In this document: piece by piece, positions 37,290 through 44,149 of the stretch
How the letters are laid out: each line of letters begins with the position of its first letter
How positions within the stretch are numbered: position 1 is the first letter of the stretch
Source: Ralstonia sp. ASV6
GTDB taxonomy: Bacteria > Pseudomonadota > Gammaproteobacteria > Burkholderiales > Burkholderiaceae
Length of the DNA: 64,000 nucleotides
Assembly (NCBI RefSeq): GCF_016429285.1
Contig: NZ_JAELUI010000003.1
Location: 1-64,000 of the forward strand
Direction: 5' to 3'
Translations under genes and position numbers: made by a program
The notes under the pieces: generated by a model
The model's input: only the letters and a program-made list of their open reading frames with translations
The model's database searches: none
What the model was told of the DNA's origin: nothing

Positions 37290-38399
37290 ATGAACGCCCC
37301 CAAGAACGCCCCTTACGAGCGGCTCTTCACGCACAAGCATGCCCTAAACGAAAGCCGGCTGGAACGCGCCGATATGGCCCCCGTGGCCGCCCCCGGCGAG
37401 GTCATCTTGCGCCTGGACCGCTTCGCGCTCACCACCAACAACATTACCTACGCGGCCTTTGGCGATGCCATGCAGTACTGGTCGTTCTTCCCCACCGGGC
37501 AGGACGGCTGGGGCCACATGCCGGTGTGGGGTTTTGCCGATGTGGTGAGCTCCACGGTGGAGGGCATTGACGTGGGCGAGCGCTTCTACGGCTATTTCCC
37601 GATCGCCACGCACCTGCGCATGCAGCCAGAACGGGTAACGCCGCGTGGCTTCTACGATGGCGCAGCGCACCGCCAAGCGCTGGTCTCCGCCTACAACCAG
37701 TACACGCGCGTGACGCAGGATGCTGCCTACGACGCGACGCTGGAGAACTACCAGATCCTGTATCGGCCACTGTTCATCACGTCGTTCATGCTGGCGGATT
37801 TTCTCTCGGACAACGCCTTCTTCGGCGCACGGCGGCTGGTGTTCTCCAGCGCCTCCAGCAAAACGGCGTATGGCACCGCGTTCTGCCTGCAGGACACGCC
37901 GGGGCTCACGCTCACCGCACTCACCTCCGCCGGCAATCGCGCCTTCGTCGACGGCCTGGGGTGCTACCACGACAGCGTCACCTACGATGCACTCGGTACG
38001 CTCGCTACCGATGTCCCCACGCTCTATGTCGACTTCTCCGGTGATGCGGCGCTACGCCGGCGCGTGCACGAGCACCTTGGCAACGCGCTGGTGTACGACT
38101 GCTTTGCGGGCTCCGCGCAGAACACGGATTTCATCCAATCCGAAGATCTGCCCGGCCCAGCACCGCAGTTCTATTTCGCGCCGGTGCAGATCCGCAAGCG
38201 CAACGCCGACTGGGGCCCCGCCGTCGTCACCGAGAAGTTCAACGCCGCACAGCGACGCTTCATCGACCACGTACGCGAACCCGCGCACGGCTGGCTCACC
38301 CTGATCGAAGAGCACGGCATGACCGCAGCACAAGCACGCATCGCCGCGCTGCACGCCGGGCGTACACACCCGCGTGAAGGCTATGTGATCCGACTGTGA
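37290..38399 (+). CDS. DUF2855 family protein
   Basis: A 369-residue protein that matches the DUF2855 group: RLDRFALTTNNITYAAFGD, YWSFFP, WGHMPVWGFADVV, GERFYGYFPIATHLRM, RRLVFSSASSKTAYGTA and LYVDFSGDAALR. The layout recalls the GroES/Rossmann fold of medium-chain dehydrogenases, with SSASSKTAYGTA in the place of a nucleotide-binding turn, but typical zinc ligands are not evident. Biochemical function is unknown. AAGGAG lies 7 bases before the ATG. Its likely controller is the divergent TetR gene. Confidence 0.88.
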   Translation: MNAPKNAPYERLFTHKHALNESRLERADMAPVAAPGEVILRLDRFALTTNNITYAAFGDAMQYWSFFPTGQDGWGHMPVWGFADVVSSTVEGIDVGERFYGYFPIATHLRMQPERVTPRGFYDGAAHRQALVSAYNQYTRVTQDAAYDATLENYQILYRPLFITSFMLADFLSDNAFFGARRLVFSSASSKTAYGTAFCLQDTPGLTLTALTSAGNRAFVDGLGCYHDSVTYDALGTLATDVPTLYVDFSGDAALRRRVHEHLGNALVYDCFAGSAQNTDFIQSEDLPGPAPQFYFAPVQIRKRNADWGPAVVTEKFNAAQRRFIDHVREPAHGWLTLIEEHGMTAAQARIAALHAGRTHPREGYVIRL

Positions 38400-38507
38400 T
38401 GCGTGCGCTGGCTGCACGGAGGCCAGCGCCTCGCTCACGCGCTTGAAGACGTGGCATTCCGCGCGGGATGCTTTCGTATCCCTGGTGGGGAACCAACAAA
38501 CAATCTA

Positions 38508-38526
38508 CAAATTTATATATTATTTG
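38508..38526. promoter_or_regulatory. AT-rich imperfect palindrome before the thiosulfate module
   Basis: CAAAT and ATTTG flank a 9-base AT-only centre, 35 bp upstream of the first YeeE/YedE start. An AT island in such GC-rich DNA is a likely promoter/operator; ArsR-type sulfur-responsive repressors (BigR/SqrR) bind sites of this general kind, but no such regulator is encoded nearby. Confidence 0.35.
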
Positions 38527-38560
38527 AGACTGAATTGATTTCGCCCCCACCTCTGTTCCC

Positions 38561-38995
38561 ATGTCGATTGACTTTGCGCATTTCACGCCGGGCGCAGCCA
38601 TGATTGGCGGCCTGATCATCGGGCTGGCCGCTGCCGTGCTGGTGTTGGGCAACGGACGCATTGCCGGCATCAGCGGCATCATTGGCGGGCTGCTGCAGCG
38701 CCCGCATGGCGACATGGATTGGCGTATCGCCTTTCTTGCCGGGTTGATGGGGGCGCCGGTCATTGCGGCGCTGCTCGGTCAACCGGTGGTGCCCGACATC
38801 TCTGCCGGCTGGGGCGAGGTCATCGCCGCTGGCTTCCTGGTCGGCATCGGTACGCGCTACGCGGGCGGCTGCACGAGCGGCCACGGTGTCTGCGGGTTGT
38901 CGCGCGGCTCCGTGCGCTCACTGGTGGCAACGCTCACCTTCATGGCAGCGGGCAGCGTCACCGTGTTCGTGATGCGGCACGTGGTGGGCGGCTGA
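38561..38995 (+). CDS. YeeE/YedE-family sulfur-compound transporter, first half (PmpA/TsuA-like)
   Basis: A 144-residue membrane protein with about four helices. AGGCTSGHGVCGLSRGSVRSL carries the conserved Cys motif (split: AGGCTSGHGVCGL and SRGSVRSL) through which YeeE/YedE proteins relay thiosulfate or other sulfane sulfur. It is the first half of a split transporter; the second half follows after one base. The downstream thiosulfate dehydrogenase supports a sulfur-compound substrate. No clear ribosome site precedes the ATG, so the start is fixed mainly by the membrane-protein N terminus MSIDFAHFTPGAAMIGGLI. Confidence 0.88.
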   Translation: MSIDFAHFTPGAAMIGGLIIGLAAAVLVLGNGRIAGISGIIGGLLQRPHGDMDWRIAFLAGLMGAPVIAALLGQPVVPDISAGWGEVIAAGFLVGIGTRYAGGCTSGHGVCGLSRGSVRSLVATLTFMAAGSVTVFVMRHVVGG

Positions 38996-38996
38996 C

Positions 38997-39410
38997 ATGC
39001 CGATCGTGATGGCGTTGATCGCGGGCCTGCTGTTTGGTGCGGGGCTCATCGTATCGGGCATGGCCAATCCGGCCAAGGTACTCGGTTTTCTGGACTTGTT
39101 CGGCCAGTGGGACCCTTCGCTGGCCTTTGTGATGGCCGGGGCGATTGCGGTGGGGGTGATCGCCTTCTTCATCGCGCGGCGGCGCGGGCGCTCGCTGCTT
39201 GGCACGTCGATCCAATGGCCGTCGGCCACGTGCATCACCACGCGGCTTGTGCTCGGCAGCGCGGTCTTCGGTGTCGGCTGGGGCCTCGCAGGGTTCTGCC
39301 CGGGGCCAGCACTGGTGGCGCTGGGCGCGGGTGTGCCCAAGGCCATCGGCTTTGTCGTTGCCATGCTGGCGGGCATGGCCGTTTTCAGCGCAATCGAGCG
39401 CAAGCGCTAG
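38997..39410 (+). CDS. YeeE/YedE-family transporter, second half (PmpB/DUF6691-like)
   Basis: A 137-residue membrane protein with about four helices. The family signatures are AGLLFGAGLIVSGMANPAKV and WGLAGFCPGPALVALGAG; the Cys in GFCPGP corresponds to the transport Cys of the partner. It begins one base after the first half, so the two are surely co-translated and should form one pore. Together they match PmpA-PmpB proteins that are usually found with sulfide or thiosulfate oxidation genes. Confidence 0.88.
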   Translation: MPIVMALIAGLLFGAGLIVSGMANPAKVLGFLDLFGQWDPSLAFVMAGAIAVGVIAFFIARRRGRSLLGTSIQWPSATCITTRLVLGSAVFGVGWGLAGFCPGPALVALGAGVPKAIGFVVAMLAGMAVFSAIERKR

Positions 39411-39457
39411 CCGCGCACACCTCTACAACAACACACAACCAACCCACAGGGGGCAAC

Positions 39458-40267
39458 ATGACGCTTGGCAAACTCGGCGCCGCATTGGCGCTGGCCGTCA
39501 GCACATCCGCATTCGCACAAACCACACCGAGCACGCTGCCGGTGCCCGACGAAGCCACCATCCCGGCCGGCCCCGTGGGCGACGCCATCAAGCGCGGCAA
39601 GCTGATCCTCACCGACACCAAGCGCCAGTTGCCCCATAACGTCGGCAACGGCCTGAACTGCACGAGCTGCCACCTGAACGGCGGCACCACGCCATACGCC
39701 GCGCCGTGGGTGGGGCTGACTGCCGCGTTTCCTGAATACCGCTCGCGCAGCGGCGCCGTCATTTCGTTGCAGCAGCGCGTGAATGATTGCTTCCAGCGCT
39801 CGATGAACGGCAAGCCGATCGCCTTTGACGGCGAGGACATGAATGCCATCCTCTCGTACATGAAATGGCTCTCGAGCGGCGTGCCCGTGGGCACCAACGT
39901 GAACGGTCGCGGCTTCGAGAAGATCGACACTACGCTCGTGCCGAATCGCGAGAACGGCAAGGCGATCTATGCGCAGCGTTGCGCTGCCTGCCACGGCGCC
40001 GAGGGCCAGGGCATGCCGAACCCGCAAGGCGGCTACTTCATGCCGCCGCTGTGGGGCAAGGACTCGTTCAACATCGGTGCGGGCATGGCGCGCCTGTACA
40101 CCGCTGCGCCCTTCGTGAAGCACAACATGCCGCTGGGCCAGGGCGGCACGCTCACAGCACAGGAAGCCGTGGACGTGGCTGGATTCTTTACCCAACAGCC
40201 ACGCCCCGACTTTGCCGACCGCGCAAAAGATTGGCCCAAAGGCGATCGGCCCAAAGACGCACGCTGA
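39458..40267 (+). CDS. tsdA: Thiosulfate dehydrogenase, dihaem cytochrome c (TsdA-like)
   Basis: A 269-residue periplasmic cytochrome. A signal peptide ends near residue 20 (VSTSAFA). Two haem sites are present: CTSCH at 68-72 and CAACH at 175-179. Cys111 in NDCFQRSMNGKP sits where TsdA uses an unusual Cys as axial ligand of the first haem, and NMPLGQGG (Met224) fits the sixth ligand of the second. TsdA joins two thiosulfates to tetrathionate, giving two electrons to the respiratory chain. It lies 47 bp after the YeeE/YedE pair, with a strong AGGGGG ribosome site. A role as a different dihaem cytochrome cannot be excluded. Confidence 0.85.
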   Translation: MTLGKLGAALALAVSTSAFAQTTPSTLPVPDEATIPAGPVGDAIKRGKLILTDTKRQLPHNVGNGLNCTSCHLNGGTTPYAAPWVGLTAAFPEYRSRSGAVISLQQRVNDCFQRSMNGKPIAFDGEDMNAILSYMKWLSSGVPVGTNVNGRGFEKIDTTLVPNRENGKAIYAQRCAACHGAEGQGMPNPQGGYFMPPLWGKDSFNIGAGMARLYTAAPFVKHNMPLGQGGTLTAQEAVDVAGFFTQQPRPDFADRAKDWPKGDRPKDAR

Positions 40268-40286
40268 CGCAACGGCACCCAGCCAA

Positions 40287-40323
40287 GAAAAAAGCCTGCG
40301 ACGTTACCGCCGCAGGCTTTTTC
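40287..40323 (+). terminator. Intrinsic terminator after tsdA
   Basis: AAAAAGCCTGCG and CGCAGGCTTTTT form a long stem around a 10-base loop, with a T run. The A/T flanks make it usable in both directions, so it may also end the CsgG-family transcript coming from the right. Confidence 0.85.
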
Positions 40324-40377
40324 TTTGACACATCAGGACGGTTAGACGTCTCTTCTGTGTGAATCCCCGCTCAACAC

Positions 40378-41211
40378 TCAGTTGACCTTGAGCTGACCGC
40401 CACGGCCCAGGCCACCCTTCACGTCTTGAGCCTTGTAGCTGCGCAGCGCAACGACCATCTTGTTCCAGGCATCAATAAAGGCGACCACCGTGGCCTTGCC
40501 TTCCGGCGTGCTGGAGAAGCCTGCCAGACCGCCGCCCACGCCACCGCCAAAGCCGGCCAGCACAGCGCCGTAGTTGGTGGCCGTCGAGCTGCCTTCGGCT
40601 GCGGCAATCTGCACGGCCGAGCGCACGTCAAACAGCGTCAGCGTCACCACCGATGCCTTCGACTTCACGCTGCCGGCCAGCGCAGCAATCGCGCTGTTGC
40701 CCAGCAGGCCGCCCACGGCGCCAGCCACACCGCCGATCGGCGAGTCGTTGATGATGATCTGCGGCTCCATGTAGTAGTCAGCCGCCACGCGCTGGCCCTT
40801 CTGTTGCTTGGAGCCAGCACGGTATTCGCCGGAGTTGCGCTGCAGATCGGTGATGCGCGACAGGCGTGCATCGGTCTTCTGGTTGCCGATCGACGTGATC
40901 ACGAAACAGTTGGACTGCTGAACAGCCAGACGCAGCAGCGGATCGATCGTGGTGATCTTGGTGGCGCTGCCGAACTGGCCGTACCAGTCGGCGTTGCGGC
41001 CGTCATCCATGGCGATCGTGCCCAGGGGCGAGGCGCAACGCTCGAGCGTCGGATCTGCGCCTGCACTGGAGCCGCCGGCTGCAGCACCGCTCACGCCGGC
41101 GTTCTGTCCGCCCGGGGTCACCATGCCACCGCCGGCACATGCGGCGAGGGATGCAGCGATGACGGCCACACCTGCAAACTTGGCAGTGCGGCTGAAGAGA
41201 TTGGTTTTCAT
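40378..41211 (-). CDS. CsgG/HfaB-family outer-membrane lipoprotein
   Basis: A 277-residue lipoprotein with lipobox LAAC at residues 22-25 (VIAASLAACAGGG). It has the CsgG-family order: LGTIAMDDG, LLRLAVQQSNCFVITSIG, RVAADYYMEPQIIIND, GGLLGNSAIAALAGSV and LTLFDVRSAVQIAAAEGSS. CsgG forms the curli secretion pore; HfaB anchors the Caulobacter holdfast. No curli subunit or CsgE/F gene is adjacent, so this is probably one of the many orphan members of unknown cargo. The start at 41211 gives a normal MKTNLFSRTAKFAG signal sequence. Confidence 0.85.
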   Translation of the reverse strand: MKTNLFSRTAKFAGVAVIAASLAACAGGGMVTPGGQNAGVSGAAAGGSSAGADPTLERCASPLGTIAMDDGRNADWYGQFGSATKITTIDPLLRLAVQQSNCFVITSIGNQKTDARLSRITDLQRNSGEYRAGSKQQKGQRVAADYYMEPQIIINDSPIGGVAGAVGGLLGNSAIAALAGSVKSKASVVTLTLFDVRSAVQIAAAEGSSTATNYGAVLAGFGGGVGGGLAGFSSTPEGKATVVAFIDAWNKMVVALRSYKAQDVKGGLGRGGQLKVN

Positions 41212-41356
41212 ATTGTTTTGTGGCTCGAATTGAGTCGATTCACGGCTTACGCGTCCTTCGACTCGATAAGCCCCCCTTGGCAAGGCGCACGACGAGTTTT
41301 CCCCCTCCCCAAAGCGCCTTGAAAACGCGATAACGCTTTCGCTATCTGATTACCGG

Positions 41357-41938
41357 TCAGTACCAGTACCAGGTCGTTTGACGCCAAACGCCCAGATACG
41401 GGTAACCCGAGTACCAGTAGTTGTAATAGGTGGTGCGCCACTGCGTGCGCCACTTGTAGTCGTCCTGCTCCGACTGTTTCGCCTTGCGCGCTTCGTCGAG
41501 CAGTTTCTTGGATTCCTTGTCGCCGCGGCTCACCGCAATCGAGAGCCATTTTTCGGCTTCAGCCGGGTCGGAGCCCATCTCTTCGAGGCCAAACAGATAG
41601 AACGCGCCCAGCGCCTTCTGCGCCTGCAGGTTGCCGTGCTCTGCAGCCTCGCGCATCCACACCAGCGCCTGGTAGCTGTCCTGGCGCACGCCGTCACCAC
41701 GGAAATAGCGCAGACCCAGGTCATAGGCGGCCTTGGGTTCTCGTTTGGCGACTTCCTTGAGGGCCGCGATACGCGGGTTTTCGTCCGGGATATTCGCCTG
41801 ATCAAAGGCCACTTGAGCCTTGGGCCGATCGGCACACCCACGATCGTCGCAAATCCGCACCACATCGCTGGGCGGTTGAGGCTGGGCACAGGCGGCCAGC
41901 CACACGACTGCCCCCAGCATCAGCAAACGATTACGCAT
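41357..41938 (-). CDS. Sel1-repeat lipoprotein
   Basis: A 193-residue lipoprotein with lipobox LAAC at residues 14-17. Helical repeats follow: KAAYDLGLRYFRGDGVRQD and ALVWMREAAEHGNLQAQKAL are Sel1/TPR-like, with a further one at EAEKWLSIAVSRGDKESKKL. The C terminus is rich in Tyr and Trp (YYNYWYSGYPYLGVWRQT, ending WYWY), which is unusual and might contact membrane or glycan. The gene precedes the CsgG-family gene on the same strand (145 bp gap), so the two may cooperate at the outer membrane. Confidence 0.82.
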   Translation of the reverse strand: MRNRLLMLGAVVWLAACAQPQPPSDVVRICDDRGCADRPKAQVAFDQANIPDENPRIAALKEVAKREPKAAYDLGLRYFRGDGVRQDSYQALVWMREAAEHGNLQAQKALGAFYLFGLEEMGSDPAEAEKWLSIAVSRGDKESKKLLDEARKAKQSEQDDYKWRTQWRTTYYNYWYSGYPYLGVWRQTTWYWY

Positions 41939-42066
41939 TCGTCGACCCCTACTTTTTTATTGTTGCTATCGATTGAGAGGCTTTGTCAGCCTCGGATGGT
42001 ATGCCCCAGCCGATCGCGCAAAGCCTTCTTTTTCCCGCCCCACCTACGAATTGCGGGCACATGATA

Positions 42067-42078
42067 TAGATCGGTCTA
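42067..42078. promoter_or_regulatory. TetR-type operator-like palindrome
   Basis: TAGATCGGTCTA is a palindrome with one mismatched pair. It resembles NemR-type TAGACC...GGTCTA sites and lies in the divergent region between the Sel1-repeat and TetR genes, 150 bp before the TetR start. Confidence 0.35.
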
Positions 42079-42228
42079 CTTTAGCGTCAACTATGTGCAG
42101 TTGTGTTACCAAAGCATAAAGCTGGCAAGGCAACAACAGTCTGGGCATGGCTTGGCTGTGGCCGAAATCCACAGGATGCGGCAAGAGGCCGATGCTAAGA
42201 TGCAAGCCGGCAATCAAGAGAGGTCGCG

Positions 42229-42810
42229 ATGCGCGCAAGCAAGCGCCAGCAAGTGGTGGACAAGGCCAGTGAGCTGTTTTCCCGGCACGGTTTCTACCCG
42301 GTCGGCGTCGATTGGATCATCAGCGAGTCCGGCGTTGCGCGCATGACGCTTTATCGGCACTTTTCCGGCAAGGAAGACCTGATCAAGGAAGTGCTGGAGC
42401 AGCGCTACACCTTCATCATGAACAGCATGGCCGAGCAGCTTTCGACCATGTCTGACGTCACGGCCCGCCTGAAGGGCATCTTCGACTGGTATGAAGCGTG
42501 GTTCCGCAGCCCGGATTTTGCCGGCTGCCTGTTCGAGCGCGCGCTGGCCGAGTTTGGCGCGACCTGCCCCAAAGTGACCGATGTGGCGGTGCGCTACCGC
42601 GACGACCTGCTCAACATGATCGAAACGCTCCTCGCGGAGATCGTCCCCGTCGATGCGGCGCGGCAGCTCGCAGGCATTTATGTGATGCTGCTCTCCGGCG
42701 CCACAGCCGATGCGCGCGCCGTGGGCGATCCGACTGCCGCCACCCGGGCGTGGCTTGCAGCGCAAGTCCTGCTGAACCAGGCCAGAACCAGCGCACGCGC
42801 CATCGCATAA
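42229..42810 (+). CDS. TetR-family transcriptional regulator
   Basis: A 193-residue regulator with an N-terminal helix-turn-helix (ASELFSRHGFYPVGVDWIIS, then GVARMTLYRHFSGKEDLIKEVL) and a C-terminal ligand domain containing CLFERALAEFG, the conserved Cys region of the YxaF/NemR-like group. An AGAGAGG ribosome site precedes the ATG. No obvious target gene survives next to it: the right-hand neighbour is a broken glycosyltransferase. It may act on its own promoter through the palindrome at 42067. Confidence 0.9.
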   Translation: MRASKRQQVVDKASELFSRHGFYPVGVDWIISESGVARMTLYRHFSGKEDLIKEVLEQRYTFIMNSMAEQLSTMSDVTARLKGIFDWYEAWFRSPDFAGCLFERALAEFGATCPKVTDVAVRYRDDLLNMIETLLAEIVPVDAARQLAGIYVMLLSGATADARAVGDPTAATRAWLAAQVLLNQARTSARAIA

Positions 42811-42823
42811 GCCGGCGTCGTCT

Positions 42824-43559
42824 CTACCAGCCCCGCTGCAAGCGCCGGGCGATCTGCCAGGGCAGACGCAGCAGCCCACCAGCCGTCAGACGCAAGTGCA
42901 TCCCCACCAGCAGGATGTTGTCGCGCAGATATTGGAAGTGCGACACACCACCTTCGCTCCCCCGGAAGTAACGCACCGGCGCATCCACCCGAATAGGCCG
43001 CACACCGGCCCAGCACAAGCGCACAGCCGCTTCGGGGTCGAAGTCGAAGCCGCGCATCCAGGTGTGCCGGCGCATGATGGCGACCAGCGGCGCGATCGGA
43101 TACACGCGGAATCCGAACAACGTATCGCCAATGCCCGCCCATAGCGTTTCAAGGTCTGCGCACACGTTCGACAGACGCCGCCCCTGCACGCGCAATTGCG
43201 GCGCGCTGGCATCAAACACCGGTTGCCCGAGGATCATGGCATCCGGCGCCGCCTGCGAGGCGGCCATGAAGGCGGGGATCAGGTCCACCGGGTGCTGGCC
43301 GTCGGAGTCCATCGTCAGCACGTAGGTGAAGCCGCGTGCGGCGGCAGCTTCAAGCCCGGCCTGAATGGCCGCACCCTTGCCCCGGTTGCGCGGCCATTGC
43401 CTGCAGGCGCTCGACGCTGCCATCGGTGCTGCCATCAACCACGACCCACACGGGGCTCCATTGCGCGCGGGCGTTGCGCACGGTCTCGTCAAGCTTGACG
43501 CCTGGGTTGTAGCTCGGGATCAGGACGAGGTGCGTGGAAGATGCGCCAGTCATCGTCAT
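42824..43559 (-). pseudogene. Glycosyltransferase family 2, frameshifted
   Basis: Two frames together encode one GT2 enzyme. The first (from 43559 or 43553 to about 43390) has THLVLIPSYNPGVKLDETV and WVVVDGSTDGSVERLQAMA, the nucleotide-binding start. The second (about 43390 to 42824) continues NRGKGAAIQAGLEAA, the metal-binding YVLTMDSDGQHP, and RGSEGGVSHFQYLRDN near the end. At the junction the strand, GAMA-like loop and linker of about 12-15 residues expected between the two parts are missing, so a small deletion with a frame change is likelier than a single-base error. Unless the assembly is wrong, no active enzyme is made. Confidence 0.75.
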
Positions 43560-43565
43560 GGCGTC

Positions 43566-43781
43566 ATGCGTGTGCGTCCACGTGCGGGCTTTCTTGCCAG
43601 CGTGCGCGGTGTTGAAGCACACGTCGCGCGGCTCGATACGTTCGACGCACCGCTCGACATTGAAGTCGAGCGCATCAGCGGCGACGGCAACAACGTGCTT
43701 TACCGCTTTACCGTGCGCTGCGCCGAGCGCACGCTGCTCACTGGCCGCGCCGCCGTTGTGCTCGACGCGTCCGCCGTATGA
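43566..43781 (+). pseudogene. 3-hydroxyacyl-ACP dehydratase (ApeP/FabZ-like), C-terminal fragment only
   Basis: About 70 residues remain: RAGFLASVRGVEAHVARL, the DIEVERISGDGNNVLYRF pattern and TLLTGRAAVVLDASAV. They match the C terminus of hotdog-fold dehydratases of aryl-polyene and xanthomonadin clusters. The N-terminal half, which carries the hotdog helix and active site, is absent: the DNA to the left is the antisense of the glycosyltransferase start, only 7 bases away. The fragment is thus truncated by a rearrangement. Its stop overlaps the ATG at 43778 of the next open frame. Confidence 0.6.
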
Positions 43782-43804
43782 ATCTGTTTGAGAGGAATCC
43801 CGCC

Positions 43805-44074
43805 GTGAAAGGTCGCCTGTTCCCGCTGTTGCCGCTTGCCGCGCTATGGTTGGCGCTGCTCAGCCCCATGGCCCATGCCGATCTGTCCGAGGTGAAGGAA
43901 AACATCAAGCAGGACACGAAGGAAGCTGCCAGAAAGACCGGACACGCCGCCAAGGAAGCCGGCCATGCCACGGCCAATGCCGCACGTGCGGTTGGGCATG
44001 GCGTGAAGAACGCCGCGCATGCCACCAAATGCGGTGTGAAGCACGTGTTCAAGAAGCCTTGCGATAGCGATTGA
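43805..44074 (+). CDS. Small exported Ala/Gly/His/Lys-rich protein
   Basis: An 89-residue protein with a signal peptide (RLFPLLPLAALWLALLSPMA, cleaved after HA). The mature part is a run of Lys/Ala/His helices in which GH or AH recurs every 7 or 11 residues (KTGHAAKEAGHATANAA, then AVGHGVKNAAHATKCGVKH), with two Cys near the end. It looks like a LEA-like or metal-binding periplasmic helix; no family is recognised. The GTG at 43805 is preferred because AGAGGA lies 8 bases upstream; an ATG at 43778 adds nine residues and overlaps the dehydratase remnant. Confidence 0.7.
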   Translation: MKGRLFPLLPLAALWLALLSPMAHADLSEVKENIKQDTKEAARKTGHAAKEAGHATANAARAVGHGVKNAAHATKCGVKHVFKKPCDSD

Positions 44075-44087
44075 CGCTGCCAGTAAA

Positions 44088-44119
44088 AAACCCGGCATCC
44101 GTGATGGACTGCCGGGTTT
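44088..44119. terminator. Bidirectional intrinsic terminator
   Basis: AAACCCGGCA and TGCCGGGTTT form a perfect 10-bp stem around a 12-base loop between the small exported protein gene and the convergent OmpA-family gene; A and T flanks serve both strands. Confidence 0.8.
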
Positions 44120-44149
44120 ATATCGACGCCTACCGCGTGATAACGCGAT

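Noticed and set aside
40378-41211. The CsgG-family gene as the secretion pore of the Fap-like locus
   Set aside because: The Fap-like locus has its own barrel, and the two are about 9 kb apart with unrelated genes between.
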